Assembly (NCBI GenBank): GCA_012519495.1
Contig: JAAYQA010000008.1
Span: 1-64,000, forward strand
Reading direction: 5' to 3'
DNA: 64,000 bases
Origin: Tissierellia bacterium
GTDB lineage: Bacteria > Bacillota > Clostridia > Tissierellales > Peptoniphilaceae
The notes beneath the pieces are model-generated. The model was not told the origin of the DNA, ran no database searches, and saw only the letters and a program-made list of their open reading frames with translations. Positions 28,401 to 36,681 of this stretch are shown here, in pieces (positions within the stretch are counted from its first letter, which is position 1; every line of letters starts with the position of its first letter). Both the position numbers and the translations under genes were made by a program.

Positions 28401-30263
28401 TTTATACAGCAAAAAGCTCTCCGGAAGGAGATCGCAGGTGTCTTGTGTGGGGATCAGCGCCTGGGCGGCTTCCTGCATACGCGGCCGCAAGGCGAGCTTT
28501 CCTTCGCTCCAGTGCAGGATGTCGAGTACAACGAGGCGGGTTTCTTCTGTGCCGTGATGCAAAAGATCCAGCAGGAAGTCTTCCACGCGTTTGATTTCTT
28601 CTTCGGTCAGAATTTCCAGCGGGGCGGAAAAAAGCGTCCGCGCCAGGATGATGCGGGTTGAGTCGGAGAAGTCGTATTCGGGCTTGAACCATTCCATATA
28701 CAAAGACGGATACGGCGTGTCCTTGCCGCGGATCAGGCGGAAGAGCTCTTCGTGAATATTGATCAGATTGTATTGCAGGCGTTCCTTATGATCCAGCAGA
28801 TTCACATTGGGAAAGAGGATGGTATGCAAGAGATCGTGATAGGCTTTGGTTCCCTGCAGGGTATCGTAGGAAACAGAGGGCGGGATCTCTTTTTTGTAGT
28901 CGTCGTCGTAATTGGCCACCAGATAACCGATCAGGCGGCTGGCGTCACGCCGGATGTCGTCGGCGTCGGCCAGCAGCAGATCAAACAGAAAGTGCATGAC
29001 CATCTTTTTTTGTTTCAGCGTAAAATAGGAAGAATACTCGTATAAAAGATCCAGATACTGCCGCAAGGTGAGCTTGTCGTTTTCACCGCGCACGGCTTCC
29101 ATCAGCGCGTTAAAACTGTCGTCGCGGGAGAAGCGGTGCATGACGGTCAGATTGTGGTCGATGGAGAAGTCGATGATATTGCGGATAACCTTGTCGCCTT
29201 CCAGGAGGGCAAAGTGCGAGAAGGGGTCTCTTTTGTAGGACGGGTCGGGGGCTTCGTTCATATCCACGGAAATACCGAGCCGTTTCAGATACACCTCAAA
29301 GTCCACCAGGCGCGCGTAGACGCGGGTGTAGCGGTTCTTTTTGGCTTCGTCCACATTGTCCAGCTTGTCGAGGATGACCTGATACGATGCGTCGAGCGAG
29401 ATCACCGACATAACATCCTGTCCGTGCTTGCGCAGGTTTTTTACGCGAAAATCGGCGTAGATCAGGATGAGCGCTTCTATCGTGAGATTGTAAAGCTCCA
29501 GGTCCCAGGTGGAATGATTCGTGGCGATGTTTCCCATTTTTTCCAGGCCGCGTGCATCGTACCATTCATAGGTGTAAAAGTAGTGATAATAGGCGATCCG
29601 GCGGGCTTCATCGCCTTTGACACCGTATTTGCCGATGTCGTGGCAGAGCGTGGCACCTGCCACAAGGCCCAGGTCGATCGGGATGTTTTGCGCCTTTAGC
29701 TGGCGGGCGATATGCATCGACAGCGCGTTCACCAAAACGACATGCTGTATGGTGTTAAACCCGCGCACGGAAATGTCGATCTTCATCATTTCGTAGACGA
29801 AGTTTTCTGTGAATTCGCGCTTGAAGGTAAAGTATTCGGGATGAATGTCGGGATAACGTTCTTCGTCGTCGGTCAGAAGCTGCATGGGGTGTTCGACGAG
29901 TTCGGAATCGGCGGATTCCGCTTCCAGCTCGTTGACATAGCGCAGCGTATCCAGAAACAGACGGTGATACGGGATATTTTCCACAACGACGCGGTCGGAA
30001 AAGCCGCGGAAGTTCAGATGGATCGTGTATTCGAAAATTTCTGTGAGCCAGTCGATGACGTCTTTGTTGTAGATGCCCGCATAAAGGGGGTGAAACAGCT
30101 CTGCCAGCGACAGGGCGTCAAAGCGTTTGGCATGCAGCATGCGCGCAAACTGCGCGTCAAAAGCGGGGTCGTTAAAGAAGTTTTCCAGACTCTCGTGGTA
30201 TTTATCAAAAGATGTTCGTCTGAGGGCGTGTTCGAGTACTTGTCTGAGTCCGTGATGGGGCAT
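25470..30263 (-). CDS. Giant multidomain protein: HD domain, nucleotidyltransferase, phosphoribosyltransferase-like
   Basis: A 1597-residue soluble protein with a GGAGG site before ATG 30263. An HD-phosphohydrolase region lies at about 170-330 (LCHDIGKYG near 206). Helical, HEAT-like sequence fills about 400-880. A NadD/CoaD-type nucleotidyltransferase lies at about 905-1085, with FFPGTFDPFSLGHL and ISSTLIRD, both active-site motifs. About 1110-1290 may be GNAT-like (weak). A phosphoribosyltransferase-like domain near 1350-1500 has the PRPP-loop-like VLLVDDLLHKGYR at about 1402. No signal peptide or membrane segment. Annotators may call such proteins cytidyltransferases; I know of no demonstrated function. 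Domain content suggests nucleotide-cofactor chemistry, but this is inference. Confidence 0.8.
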   Translation of the reverse strand: MPHHGLRQVLEHALRRTSFDKYHESLENFFNDPAFDAQFARMLHAKRFDALSLAELFHPLYAGIYNKDVIDWLTEIFEYTIHLNFRGFSDRVVVENIPYHRLFLDTLRYVNELEAESADSELVEHPMQLLTDDEERYPDIHPEYFTFKREFTENFVYEMMKIDISVRGFNTIQHVVLVNALSMHIARQLKAQNIPIDLGLVAGATLCHDIGKYGVKGDEARRIAYYHYFYTYEWYDARGLEKMGNIATNHSTWDLELYNLTIEALILIYADFRVKNLRKHGQDVMSVISLDASYQVILDKLDNVDEAKKNRYTRVYARLVDFEVYLKRLGISVDMNEAPDPSYKRDPFSHFALLEGDKVIRNIIDFSIDHNLTVMHRFSRDDSFNALMEAVRGENDKLTLRQYLDLLYEYSSYFTLKQKKMVMHFLFDLLLADADDIRRDASRLIGYLVANYDDDYKKEIPPSVSYDTLQGTKAYHDLLHTILFPNVNLLDHKERLQYNLINIHEELFRLIRGKDTPYPSLYMEWFKPEYDFSDSTRIILARTLFSAPLEILTEEEIKRVEDFLLDLLHHGTEETRLVVLDILHWSEGKLALRPRMQEAAQALIPTQDTCDLLPESFLLYKIAQRYDETAPLPQPLSACFRSPQSSTAGIFLSNLKTETPWIVKKINIEILYMAATEHEAHLLHVAFHYCNLLKVSEFDIVREQAGRHLVQLVRHMKPAEVNDIAIELLRGLEMNDYNFVRMIPKFLGEILLYLEPRELNEILDDFDVKLKSDGLETLHAILHTLGRSIELYDEYIEKGNEDATLHNKRRNRLIGLLISVISSPKLLVHTEAFAVLGSYIFNSRRIYQETQAYYLREYGKKILTLLTTEDEGFTYLSNAYSLNQIYKCITEYQLTRGEIVIPNIDKVAFFPGTFDPFSLGHLAICRDVRNLGYEVYVSIDEFSWSKKPLPYLMREKIVEMSVSAERNVYIFPSDIQMNIANEKNMQTLKELFAGKTLTLLVGADVVENASAYRHNETLRALPHLIYMRRQQRGEHSEKAIQEKVTGPYELVSLDLDLQFISSTLIRDSIDNNRDISHLVNPMVRDYIMEHKLYKRDDPFKTTVTSSQYTLKASREITQSDLDFITSVTKEDIMVHVREEKPTVLRFIATDTDELLCVVLYEKIEIIDLYYYFRHIPTISTIRESTRGPIAYLHGVFISRRFNSLREELVNEAFAHIVSHNFDNILFTNKMRYNKEYTDLLTQSGFRYLAKEESHDTMLVDSSNPVTLNLDIEKFIKKPYNAHPSVTQVIRENRKRMKETLTELFPNTLILSFTRSMINQKLIERITAYNGVPVVPTQPRKLGPAMCVPFGEHLNGEIVPNTITKTIHTEKTFSKSIKNFTIKSFPYYLPLDDQCKIINAFDKPVLLVDDLLHKGYRIRVVKPALERNGVGIEKMFVGILSMKGLEFAMAENLEVDYCYFVPRLRYWFKESDLYPYIGGDMVDTRLVNGTLIPTINMLLPYVSPSFIKKGTNEALYAFSRICLENAHQLFSQLERVYLDLNGKTVSLRDIFDVLHHPRIPDYKGVEDMDLHVSASIKNDIHLLKRLEASIIRSSGEDE

Positions 30264-30444
30264 GGGGATCCTCCTGTGGTGCTTCGTAATAAAATCGTTT
30301 GTTCTATTTTATCACAGCCCGGCCGATATGTTGATATCCATCACCGCTTCGGGGTGTGGTAGATCCTTACGAAGTAAGCGTTTTGTAAGACGGCTGTCTG
30401 TATACGAATGCGGTTTTATGGTAAACTATGTCCGAGGTGTAACT

Positions 30445-30954
30445 ATGACGGAAATACTGAATGGACTGGAGCGTTTTTTCTCCACGAATATATTTGGAAC
30501 CTTAAGTTTGTATGATGTAATATCCACGGGACTGAAGTATGTCTTTGTGTTTATCATCTACTACTTTATCTTCCATATCATCCGGCTCATTTATCTGGAT
30601 ATTCGCGCAATCGACCGGGACGAAACCCCGTCGGAGGTCTATTTGCGCCTGATTACCCGGCCGGAGACGCTGAACTTTAAAGTAAACGAGATTTACTATC
30701 TGAATCCGCAAAACAGTATCGGTCGGGGCGATGAGAATTCCATCGTTCTGAAGGATCGCTTTATTTCCAAACTGCATGCAAAAATCGCGGAGCAACGGGG
30801 CGCCTATGTGCTGGAGGACTTAAAGTCCGCCAATGGTACCTTTGTGAACGATCGCCGTATTTTGCAGCCCACGCGGCTGAACAATCGCGATGTAGTGCGG
30901 CTGGGCGATGTGGAACTGCTCTTTGTAAACGAGGTGCACGACCATGACGACTAA
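30445..30954 (+). CDS. Membrane-anchored FHA-domain protein
   Basis: 169 residues from ATG 30445. One transmembrane helix (about 27-48, FVFIIYYFIFHII) is followed by a cytoplasmic forkhead-associated domain (about 75-160) with GRGDENSIVL, S-K-LHAKI and SANGTFVND, the phosphothreonine-binding signature. It overlaps the RodA/FtsW gene by 11 bases and precedes a transpeptidase. FHA proteins next to rodA-pbp genes usually link Ser/Thr kinase signals to wall synthesis. No kinase is in the window. Confidence 0.88.
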   Translation: MTEILNGLERFFSTNIFGTLSLYDVISTGLKYVFVFIIYYFIFHIIRLIYLDIRAIDRDETPSEVYLRLITRPETLNFKVNEIYYLNPQNSIGRGDENSIVLKDRFISKLHAKIAEQRGAYVLEDLKSANGTFVNDRRILQPTRLNNRDVVRLGDVELLFVNEVHDHDD

Positions 30955-32182
30955 ACAGGTGACCGAGCGGTCGCTTCGACGCTCGGTTTTTCTATTTCAG
31001 GCACTGGCGCTTTTTTTGGTGATTATTTACGATGCGGAGCGCATGACGCTGAACCGGCTCTATTTTGCCCTGCTGCTGGTCGGGGTTACCTATATTGCCA
31101 ATTTGCTGGTGCGCAAGCTCTTAAAGGGCGAACCGTATCTGTTTATTATTGCGACCTTTTTGCTTTCGATCGGAACGATTATGATTTTCCGCCTGGATTC
31201 CACATCCGGCTTCAAGCAGATTATATGGATCCTGGCGGGTTTCGTGATGTATTTTTTGAGCTATCTTGCCATGCGCTTTATCCCGAAGCTGGACAAGCTG
31301 ACGTTTTTGTATTTCGGGCTGGCCGTGCTTTTGTTTGTTGCAACGCTCGCCGTCGGACGGGAGATCAACGGCGCACGCAACTGGATTATCGTCGGTCCGA
31401 TATCGATACAGCCGACAGAGATTTCCAAAATCCTTCTGGTTCTGTTTATCGCCTCCTATTACAGTCGCTATCATCAGTTTGAAGATTTGCGGGTCAAGAA
31501 TTTTCCGGCCGGAAACTATCTGCTTTTGGGCTGTGTGTATTTTCTGATGGGGCTGGCGGTTTTGCAAAAGGATCTGGGCACGGTGCTGATTTTTGCGGCG
31601 ATCTTTCTGGCCATGCAGTATATCTACGAGCCGAAGCGCAAAATGATTTTGTTTAATTTCTTGCTGATGGCTGGCGGCGGTACGGTGGCCACGCTCTTGT
31701 TTTCCCATATCCGCGTGCGCTTGAGCACCTGGATCAATCCGTGGGAATATATCGACACGATCGGCTATCAGATCACGCAGTCCTTGTTTGCAATCGCATC
31801 GGGCGGCTTTTTGGGCACGGGCATCGGTCTGGGCATGCCGCAGACGATTCCTCTGGCGGAGTCGGACTTTATCTTTGCCGCCATCTGCGAAGAGATGGGC
31901 ATACTTACGGGCATGGGCATTATCATGCTGTTTTTGCTTTTGTGCTACCGCAGCTATAAGATCGCCTTCCGGCAGACGGACTTCTTCAGCCGGGCAGTGG
32001 CGATCGGTCTGGCAACGATGTTTGCTGCACAGAGCATGATTATCTTCGGGGGCGTACTCAAGCTGATCCCCCTGACCGGGATTACCATCCCCTTTGTAAG
32101 CTACGGCGGCAGTTCCATGCTGGCAAGCTTTATCGCCCTGGGGATCCTGCAGTGCCTGTCGGAAGAGAGGGAGCGCGCCTAA
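30944..32182 (+). CDS. RodA/FtsW/SpoVE family peptidoglycan glycosyltransferase
   Basis: 412 residues, about ten membrane helices. SEDS motifs are visible: NGARNWI, PTEISKILLVL, and the C-terminal PLTGITIPFVSYGGSSML. SEDS proteins polymerise lipid II and pair with a class B penicillin-binding protein, encoded next door with a one-base overlap. The sequence alone does not separate RodA from FtsW; the context favours an elongation or general wall role. Confidence 0.92.
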   Translation: MTTKQVTERSLRRSVFLFQALALFLVIIYDAERMTLNRLYFALLLVGVTYIANLLVRKLLKGEPYLFIIATFLLSIGTIMIFRLDSTSGFKQIIWILAGFVMYFLSYLAMRFIPKLDKLTFLYFGLAVLLFVATLAVGREINGARNWIIVGPISIQPTEISKILLVLFIASYYSRYHQFEDLRVKNFPAGNYLLLGCVYFLMGLAVLQKDLGTVLIFAAIFLAMQYIYEPKRKMILFNFLLMAGGGTVATLLFSHIRVRLSTWINPWEYIDTIGYQITQSLFAIASGGFLGTGIGLGMPQTIPLAESDFIFAAICEEMGILTGMGIIMLFLLLCYRSYKIAFRQTDFFSRAVAIGLATMFAAQSMIIFGGVLKLIPLTGITIPFVSYGGSSMLASFIALGILQCLSEERERA

Positions 32183-33582
32183 TGGAAACAAAAAGAACCG
32201 TCCGCCTGGTGGCAGCCGTCAGCGTGCTTTTTGTGCTGCTGGTTGTGTATATGACGTATTTTCAGATTTTTAAGGCCGACAAGATTGCGATGAACTCGTA
32301 TAATCAACGGCTCTCTGTCGATGAAAACGCCGTGGTGCGCGGCGATATATACGACAAAAACCGCGTTTTGCTTGCCACGAGCTATAAGGATGAAGAGGGC
32401 GACAATATACGGGAGTATCTGTATCCGGTCTTGTATGCGCATGTGATCGGCTACAATCATGTGTCGTACGGGAAAACCGGATTGGAGCTTGCGTATAATA
32501 ATGCGCTTTTGAATGTGGACACGCAAAAAACCTTCGGGCAGCTGAAAAACCTGATTGCCCCGACGGGCAAGGGAAACGATCTGGTGCTTACGATCGACAA
32601 TCGTCTGCAGGAACGGGCCTATCAGCAGCTGGAAGGGCACAAGGGTTCCATTGTGCTTTTGAATTACCAAACCGGGGAAGTGCTTGCCATGGCAGGCCGC
32701 CCTTCGTTTAACCCCATGACGCTGGATGCAAACTGGGATGAATTGCTCTCTGATGCGGACAGCCCGCTGATCAACCGTTCCACACAGGGTCTGTATACGC
32801 CGGGTTCTTCTTTCAAAGTCATCACGGCGGCAGCCATACTGGAGAATCTGACCCGGGAAGAGCAGATTTATGAAGATCGGGGCGAAACCGTCATCGACGG
32901 CTATACGATCAAGAACTATCTGAATGAATCCTTCGGCGAGATCGATCTGGAAACGGCGCTGATCAATTCGGTGAATACTTATTTTGCCGACAAGGGGGTG
33001 CAGGTGGGGGCTTCCGCACTGCAAACGACCGCGCGTAAGTTTATGATGAATCAGGCGATCCCGTTTGATATTCCCGTGGCGGAGTCCATATCGCCTTTTG
33101 CCACCGAACGCGGGCTGACAGAAATTGCCGCGGCGTCGTTCGGGCAGGGAAAAACCCTCGTGACGCCTTTGCAGATGGCTCTGGTTATTGCATCGATTGC
33201 CAATGAAGGAAAAATGCCTGCACCGCTTCTGGTGGATCGCGTGATCAGCCCGGAGGGCGAGGTCATCACACAAAAATCACAGTCGACCCTGTCGACCGTG
33301 TTGCCGGAAGGCTATGCGAAGGAATTAAAAGATGATCTGATTGATACAGTAAACGCTGGCACCCGCGCCATGATCGAAGGAAAAATTGTCGGCGGGAAAA
33401 CCGGCACCGCAGAAACCGCCTCGGGTTTGACGCACGCATGGTTTATCGCGTTTCTGGAAGAGGAGGATCTGCCGCTGGCCGTTGCCGTCGTCCTGGAAGA
33501 AGACGACAGCCTGGGCGGACGGACCGCAGCGCCCATAGCCCGGGAAATGTTTCTGGACGCCATGTATCTCGAAATCCCCTAA
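32182..33582 (+). CDS. Class B penicillin-binding protein (transpeptidase)
   Basis: 466 residues starting at ATG 32182. One N-terminal membrane anchor (about 9-27) and a short dimer region precede the transpeptidase domain. The catalytic triad of motifs is complete: SSFK (STQGLYTPGSSFK), SVN (ALINSVNTYF) and KTG (VGGKTGTAET). It is the expected partner of the preceding SEDS protein and resembles PbpA-type enzymes adjacent to rodA. There are no PASTA repeats. Confidence 0.93.
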   Translation: METKRTVRLVAAVSVLFVLLVVYMTYFQIFKADKIAMNSYNQRLSVDENAVVRGDIYDKNRVLLATSYKDEEGDNIREYLYPVLYAHVIGYNHVSYGKTGLELAYNNALLNVDTQKTFGQLKNLIAPTGKGNDLVLTIDNRLQERAYQQLEGHKGSIVLLNYQTGEVLAMAGRPSFNPMTLDANWDELLSDADSPLINRSTQGLYTPGSSFKVITAAAILENLTREEQIYEDRGETVIDGYTIKNYLNESFGEIDLETALINSVNTYFADKGVQVGASALQTTARKFMMNQAIPFDIPVAESISPFATERGLTEIAAASFGQGKTLVTPLQMALVIASIANEGKMPAPLLVDRVISPEGEVITQKSQSTLSTVLPEGYAKELKDDLIDTVNAGTRAMIEGKIVGGKTGTAETASGLTHAWFIAFLEEEDLPLAVAVVLEEDDSLGGRTAAPIAREMFLDAMYLEIP

Positions 33583-33593
33583 TAGCAGAAAGA

Positions 33594-33798
33594 AGCGCCC
33601 TCGGCGCAATGAAATACGCGGCTTGCGCCGCGTGTATAGCGGAAATATCTATATGTGTAGCGGCGATTTGAAGATCGCCGAACGGACCGGAACAGACCCT
33701 GCGTTCATTTGTAGTGACCGGCCCTGTCCCGGCCTGGGCCAAACGCCGATTAAACAACGTGACTTGTGTTCTGATGACCGCATAGAATCGTATAAAAA
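33594..33798 (+). repeat. Palindrome-rich intergenic element, copy E (internally deleted)
   Basis: Starts with GCGCCCTCGGCGCAATGAAAT just after the transpeptidase stop, then carries the GTAGCGGCGATTTGAAGATC block and the right-end sequence seen in copy C, but without the ~130-bp central segment. It runs up to the terminator at 33795. Confidence 0.75.
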
Positions 33799-33822
33799 AG
33801 GGCGCATCCATTGCGCCCTTTC
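33795..33822 (-). terminator. Terminator of the NAD kinase gene
   Basis: AAAGGGCGCA (33797-33806) pairs with TGCGCCCTTT across a four-base loop. Read on the minus strand it is followed by six T. It lies 45 bases beyond the nadK stop and may also act on readthrough from the wall operon. Confidence 0.85.
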
Positions 33823-33867
33823 TCTGTGCCCGCGTATACAGGGTGTGGAATACGGGCGTTTTCGTTT

Positions 33868-34671
33868 TTACAGGAATTTGTCTTTCAGATTGGTCCAGTA
33901 GTAGTTCTTGTCGAACAACAGGCGCTGTATATAGCGTTCTGCGATGTCGAAGCGGAGCCTTCGTATCTGTTTGAAGGAGAGCTCCATCCCGTCGGATATG
34001 ACGAGTAGAGAGCTTTGATAGCGGCGTTCGGGGTAAATATCCATTACGGTGTCGTTGGGAACGACGATGGAATTATACAGCGAACGATAAGCCTTGGTGT
34101 TTAAGGGCGCAAGCGGGGTCAGCTGATAACCGTCTAGTGTGGGATAGAGGATGGCGCCCCCCGCCGAATAATTGTATGCGGTGGAACCGGCGGAGGAGGA
34201 GATGATCAGCCCGTCACCGGAGAAGTCCTGCAGATGCTTTTCGGCGATATCCACAGACAGATGCACTACCTGGGAACTGCGGTTGCGCACGACAAATTCG
34301 TTCAGGGAGTGCAGGTGGAATTCCCGGTCTTTGGTATACACATGGCATTCCATCAGATTGATGCGCTCCAGGGTGTAGTCCCCTTTGTGATAATTGTCTA
34401 CAAAAAGTTCCAGATCGTTTTTGCGGATCTCCTGAAAGAAACCCAGATGCCCGGTGTTGATTCCGACAAAGGGGACGGTGGGAAACGAGGTTTTGTGCAC
34501 AGCGCGCAAAAAAGCACCGTCGCCGCCGATACAGATATTCAGATCGGCTTGTGCCCGGTATTCCCGGGGTACGCTGTAGCCTTTTTCTTCCAGCAGGCGC
34601 GTCAGTTTTCGCATGGTGATCTGTGAGTCTTTGTTTTTATTGGCGATAATATTTATGATACCGGAATTCAT
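33868..34671 (-). CDS. nadK: NAD kinase
   Basis: Phosphorylates NAD to NADP. The 267-residue protein is taken from the ATG at 34671 with a GAGGA site; a longer upstream ORF is not supported. Signatures: NICIGGDGAFLRAVH, INTGHLGFF and the nucleotide-site SSSAGSTAYNYSAGG. Divergent from the pseudouridine synthase gene with a 45-base spacer. Confidence 0.93.
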   Translation of the reverse strand: MNSGIINIIANKNKDSQITMRKLTRLLEEKGYSVPREYRAQADLNICIGGDGAFLRAVHKTSFPTVPFVGINTGHLGFFQEIRKNDLELFVDNYHKGDYTLERINLMECHVYTKDREFHLHSLNEFVVRNRSSQVVHLSVDIAEKHLQDFSGDGLIISSSAGSTAYNYSAGGAILYPTLDGYQLTPLAPLNTKAYRSLYNSIVVPNDTVMDIYPERRYQSSLLVISDGMELSFKQIRRLRFDIAERYIQRLLFDKNYYWTNLKDKFL

Positions 34672-34716
34672 ACGATCCTCCTCAGTGCTAATAGTATAAC
34701 ATGAAAGGGGCCTAAT

Positions 34717-35625
34717 TTGATTGATACCAGAGCGGCGCGGGAAATCCGCCTGAAAAACCGGGAAGAACGTCCGGTGAAGCCGGAGGTTTTGTTTGCCGGG
34801 GAAGGTTTGTCGAGAAACAGCTGGATGGAAGCCTATCGCGCAGGACTTCTGTATGCGGACGGACAGGCGATCGGACGCAATACGCGCATCCCTGCGGGGA
34901 AAAGTCTTGTGGTGCGCATACCGGATGAGCGCAGTGAATATGAGGCGGAGCCGCTTGCGCTGCGCATACTGTATGAGGATGCGCATTTGCTGGTTGTGGA
35001 TAAGGAGGCAGGCTCTCCGATGCTTCCTGTACAGGGGCAGACGAAGGGGTCTTTGGCCAATGGCGTGCAGGGCTATTTTGATCAGACGGGAACGAAACGG
35101 AAGATCCGGTTTATCAACCGGCTGGACCGGGATACATCGGGGATTGTTTTGATTGCCAAGCATCGTTTTATGCAGGCGAAATGCCAAAAGCAGATGGCGG
35201 ACGGCACGATGGAAAAGGGGTATCTGGCCCTGGTGGGAGGTGCTCTGGATACGGGGCGGCATATGCATATTGTGACGCCTCTGCAAAAGGAAACGGACGG
35301 TTTTCGCTATGTACCGGATGAAAACGGACGCGCCTCGCATACGGAACTTACGGTGCTTTTTTCCGGGGCGCTGAGTCTTCTTTCTTTGCAGTTGCATACG
35401 GGCCGTACGCATCAGATCCGGGCGCATCTGTCCTCGATCGGATTTCCCATACTGGGTGATGCGCTGTATGCAGGAAAACAAGCGGAACGGATGTATCTGC
35501 ATGCCTGGCAGTACGGGTTTGTCAACTGGAACGGAAGAAGCATTCGCCTTCGCTGTGCACCAAAGGACTGGGCGGGTGCGCTTGGAATGGAGGAACGGCA
35601 GTTCAATGCACATCTGAACACATGA
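34717..35625 (+). CDS. RluA-family RNA pseudouridine synthase
   Basis: 302 residues. The catalytic-aspartate motif INRLDRDTSGIVL is near residue 132, and LHTGRTHQIRAHLSSIGFPI follows. No other start fits, so it probably begins at TTG 34717 with AAAGGGG at 34704-34710. An N-terminal S4-like region appears short or degenerate. The target uridine (rRNA or tRNA) cannot be told from sequence. Confidence 0.88.
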   Translation: MIDTRAAREIRLKNREERPVKPEVLFAGEGLSRNSWMEAYRAGLLYADGQAIGRNTRIPAGKSLVVRIPDERSEYEAEPLALRILYEDAHLLVVDKEAGSPMLPVQGQTKGSLANGVQGYFDQTGTKRKIRFINRLDRDTSGIVLIAKHRFMQAKCQKQMADGTMEKGYLALVGGALDTGRHMHIVTPLQKETDGFRYVPDENGRASHTELTVLFSGALSLLSLQLHTGRTHQIRAHLSSIGFPILGDALYAGKQAERMYLHAWQYGFVNWNGRSIRLRCAPKDWAGALGMEERQFNAHLNT

Positions 35626-35633
35626 TTGTCGGT

Positions 35634-35662
35634 TTGCAAGACATCGATTTCTGTGTTATACT
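35634..35662 (+). promoter_or_regulatory. Promoter of the 6S-like RNA
   Basis: TTGCAA (35634-35639) and TATACT (35657-35662) are 17 bp apart. There is no coding gene downstream on this strand, only the structured RNA. Confidence 0.8.
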
Positions 35663-35667
35663 GTTTT

Positions 35668-35838
35668 TGTCTTTGAGAGTAAACAGATTTAAATGAAACC
35701 GACATCTTTTATAAGGGATTGTGACTGTTCTGATTTGAATGGCAAGCCCCCTTGCGAGGGGACGTCAGACATCTTAGACAACGAACCCACCTTCACGTAC
35801 TGAAGGTTTTCATTTGTCGTTTACCGCTCAAAGATACT
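35668..35838 (+). ncRNA. ssrS: 6S RNA (RNA polymerase regulator), predicted
   Basis: A ~170-nt non-coding transcript whose two ends pair: GTCTTTGAG...GTAAAC at the 5' side (about 35668-35684) with GTTTAC...CTCAAAGA at the 3' side (about 35818-35834), leaving a long rod with an unpaired middle and an apical GC-rich arm (CCCCTTGCGAGGGG). That architecture, the length and the strong solo promoter match 6S RNA, which mimics open promoter DNA. Family assignment is by shape, not alignment. Confidence 0.7.
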
Positions 35839-35850
35839 AAGCTTCGGCTG

Positions 35851-35896
35851 AAAAAAAGCCCCATGCATCTAAATCAGATGGATGGGGTATTTTTTT
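35851..35896. terminator. Bidirectional terminator between 6S RNA and the PHP gene
   Basis: CCCCATGCATCT (35859-35870) pairs with AGATGGATGGGG (35876-35887) with one mismatch. T-rich tracts occur on both strands (T at 35890-35896; A at 35851-35857). The stop codon of the minus-strand PHP gene lies inside the stem. Confidence 0.85.
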
Positions 35897-36663
35897 CGTT
35901 CCTTGTATTTGAAAATGTATTTGAATCCCATTTCCTTCAGCATCTTTTCGGTTTCGCGGAAGGCGTGATAAATATCGGCCGGTTTATGCGCATCGGAGGC
36001 CATGGTGAGGAGTTCGCCGCCCATTTGCGCGTACAATTGCAGGATTTCCTTTTTCGGATGCGAATACGGCAGCCGGCGGAGTCCGCCTGTGTTTACTTCC
36101 AGCGCTTTTCCGTTTTCGATCAGGACACGAAGGACCGGTTCTACCAGTTCCCGGTAGCTTTCAAACGGCGGTGCGGGATTGTCCGGCAGAAAATAGCGGT
36201 CGATAAAGTCGATATGCGCAAGCGAGTCGTAGTCGCTGTAGTCTTCCAGGCAGCTCAGCATGTCTTCATAATACATGCGGATGGCTTCCTTGGCGGGATA
36301 GCGGCGACTGAGCTCTGTGTATACGTCCATATTGCGTACGGTGTGAATGGCTGCGATAACATGGTCAAACGGGGCGGAGGCCGCAAAGTCGCGGTATTTG
36401 TCCAGTTCGCCGGGCTGCAGCCCGAGTTCTGCGCCGGCGAGGATTTCGATTTTTCCCGCATAGGAATAGCGCAGCTGGCGAAACTTCTTAAAATAGTCTT
36501 CCACCCGGAATACGACGTCAATCTTCTCCGGCCCGATGCCGAATTCGACATGGTCGGTGAAGCAGATGGTTTTTCCGTTTTTCTCCAAAGCGCTTTTTAC
36601 CATGTCCTCCATCAGGATATCGGTGTCGATGGAGAAGTCGCTGTGGATGTGCATATCGTACAT
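35869..36663 (-). CDS. PHP-family phosphatase, histidinol-phosphatase-like
   Basis: 264 residues with the PHP metal motif MYDMHIHSDFSIDTD at the N-terminus, FTDHVEFG, an internal HIDFIDRYF, and SDAHKPADIY near the end, so the trinuclear metal site looks complete. HisK-type histidinol phosphatases share this plan, but there are no histidine genes here and other phosphoester substrates are possible. It is the last gene of a unit with two ABC exporter genes, 18 bases after the second one. Confidence 0.82.
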   Translation of the reverse strand: MYDMHIHSDFSIDTDILMEDMVKSALEKNGKTICFTDHVEFGIGPEKIDVVFRVEDYFKKFRQLRYSYAGKIEILAGAELGLQPGELDKYRDFAASAPFDHVIAAIHTVRNMDVYTELSRRYPAKEAIRMYYEDMLSCLEDYSDYDSLAHIDFIDRYFLPDNPAPPFESYRELVEPVLRVLIENGKALEVNTGGLRRLPYSHPKKEILQLYAQMGGELLTMASDAHKPADIYHAFRETEKMLKEMGFKYIFKYKERKKYPIHLI

Positions 36664-36681
36664 GTTTACCTCCTGCGGTAT

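Noticed and set aside
33868-35613. A 581-residue minus-strand protein including NAD kinase
   Set aside because: The part beyond 34671 is antisense to the RluA-family gene and contains no domain; NAD kinase has its own ATG and ribosome site.
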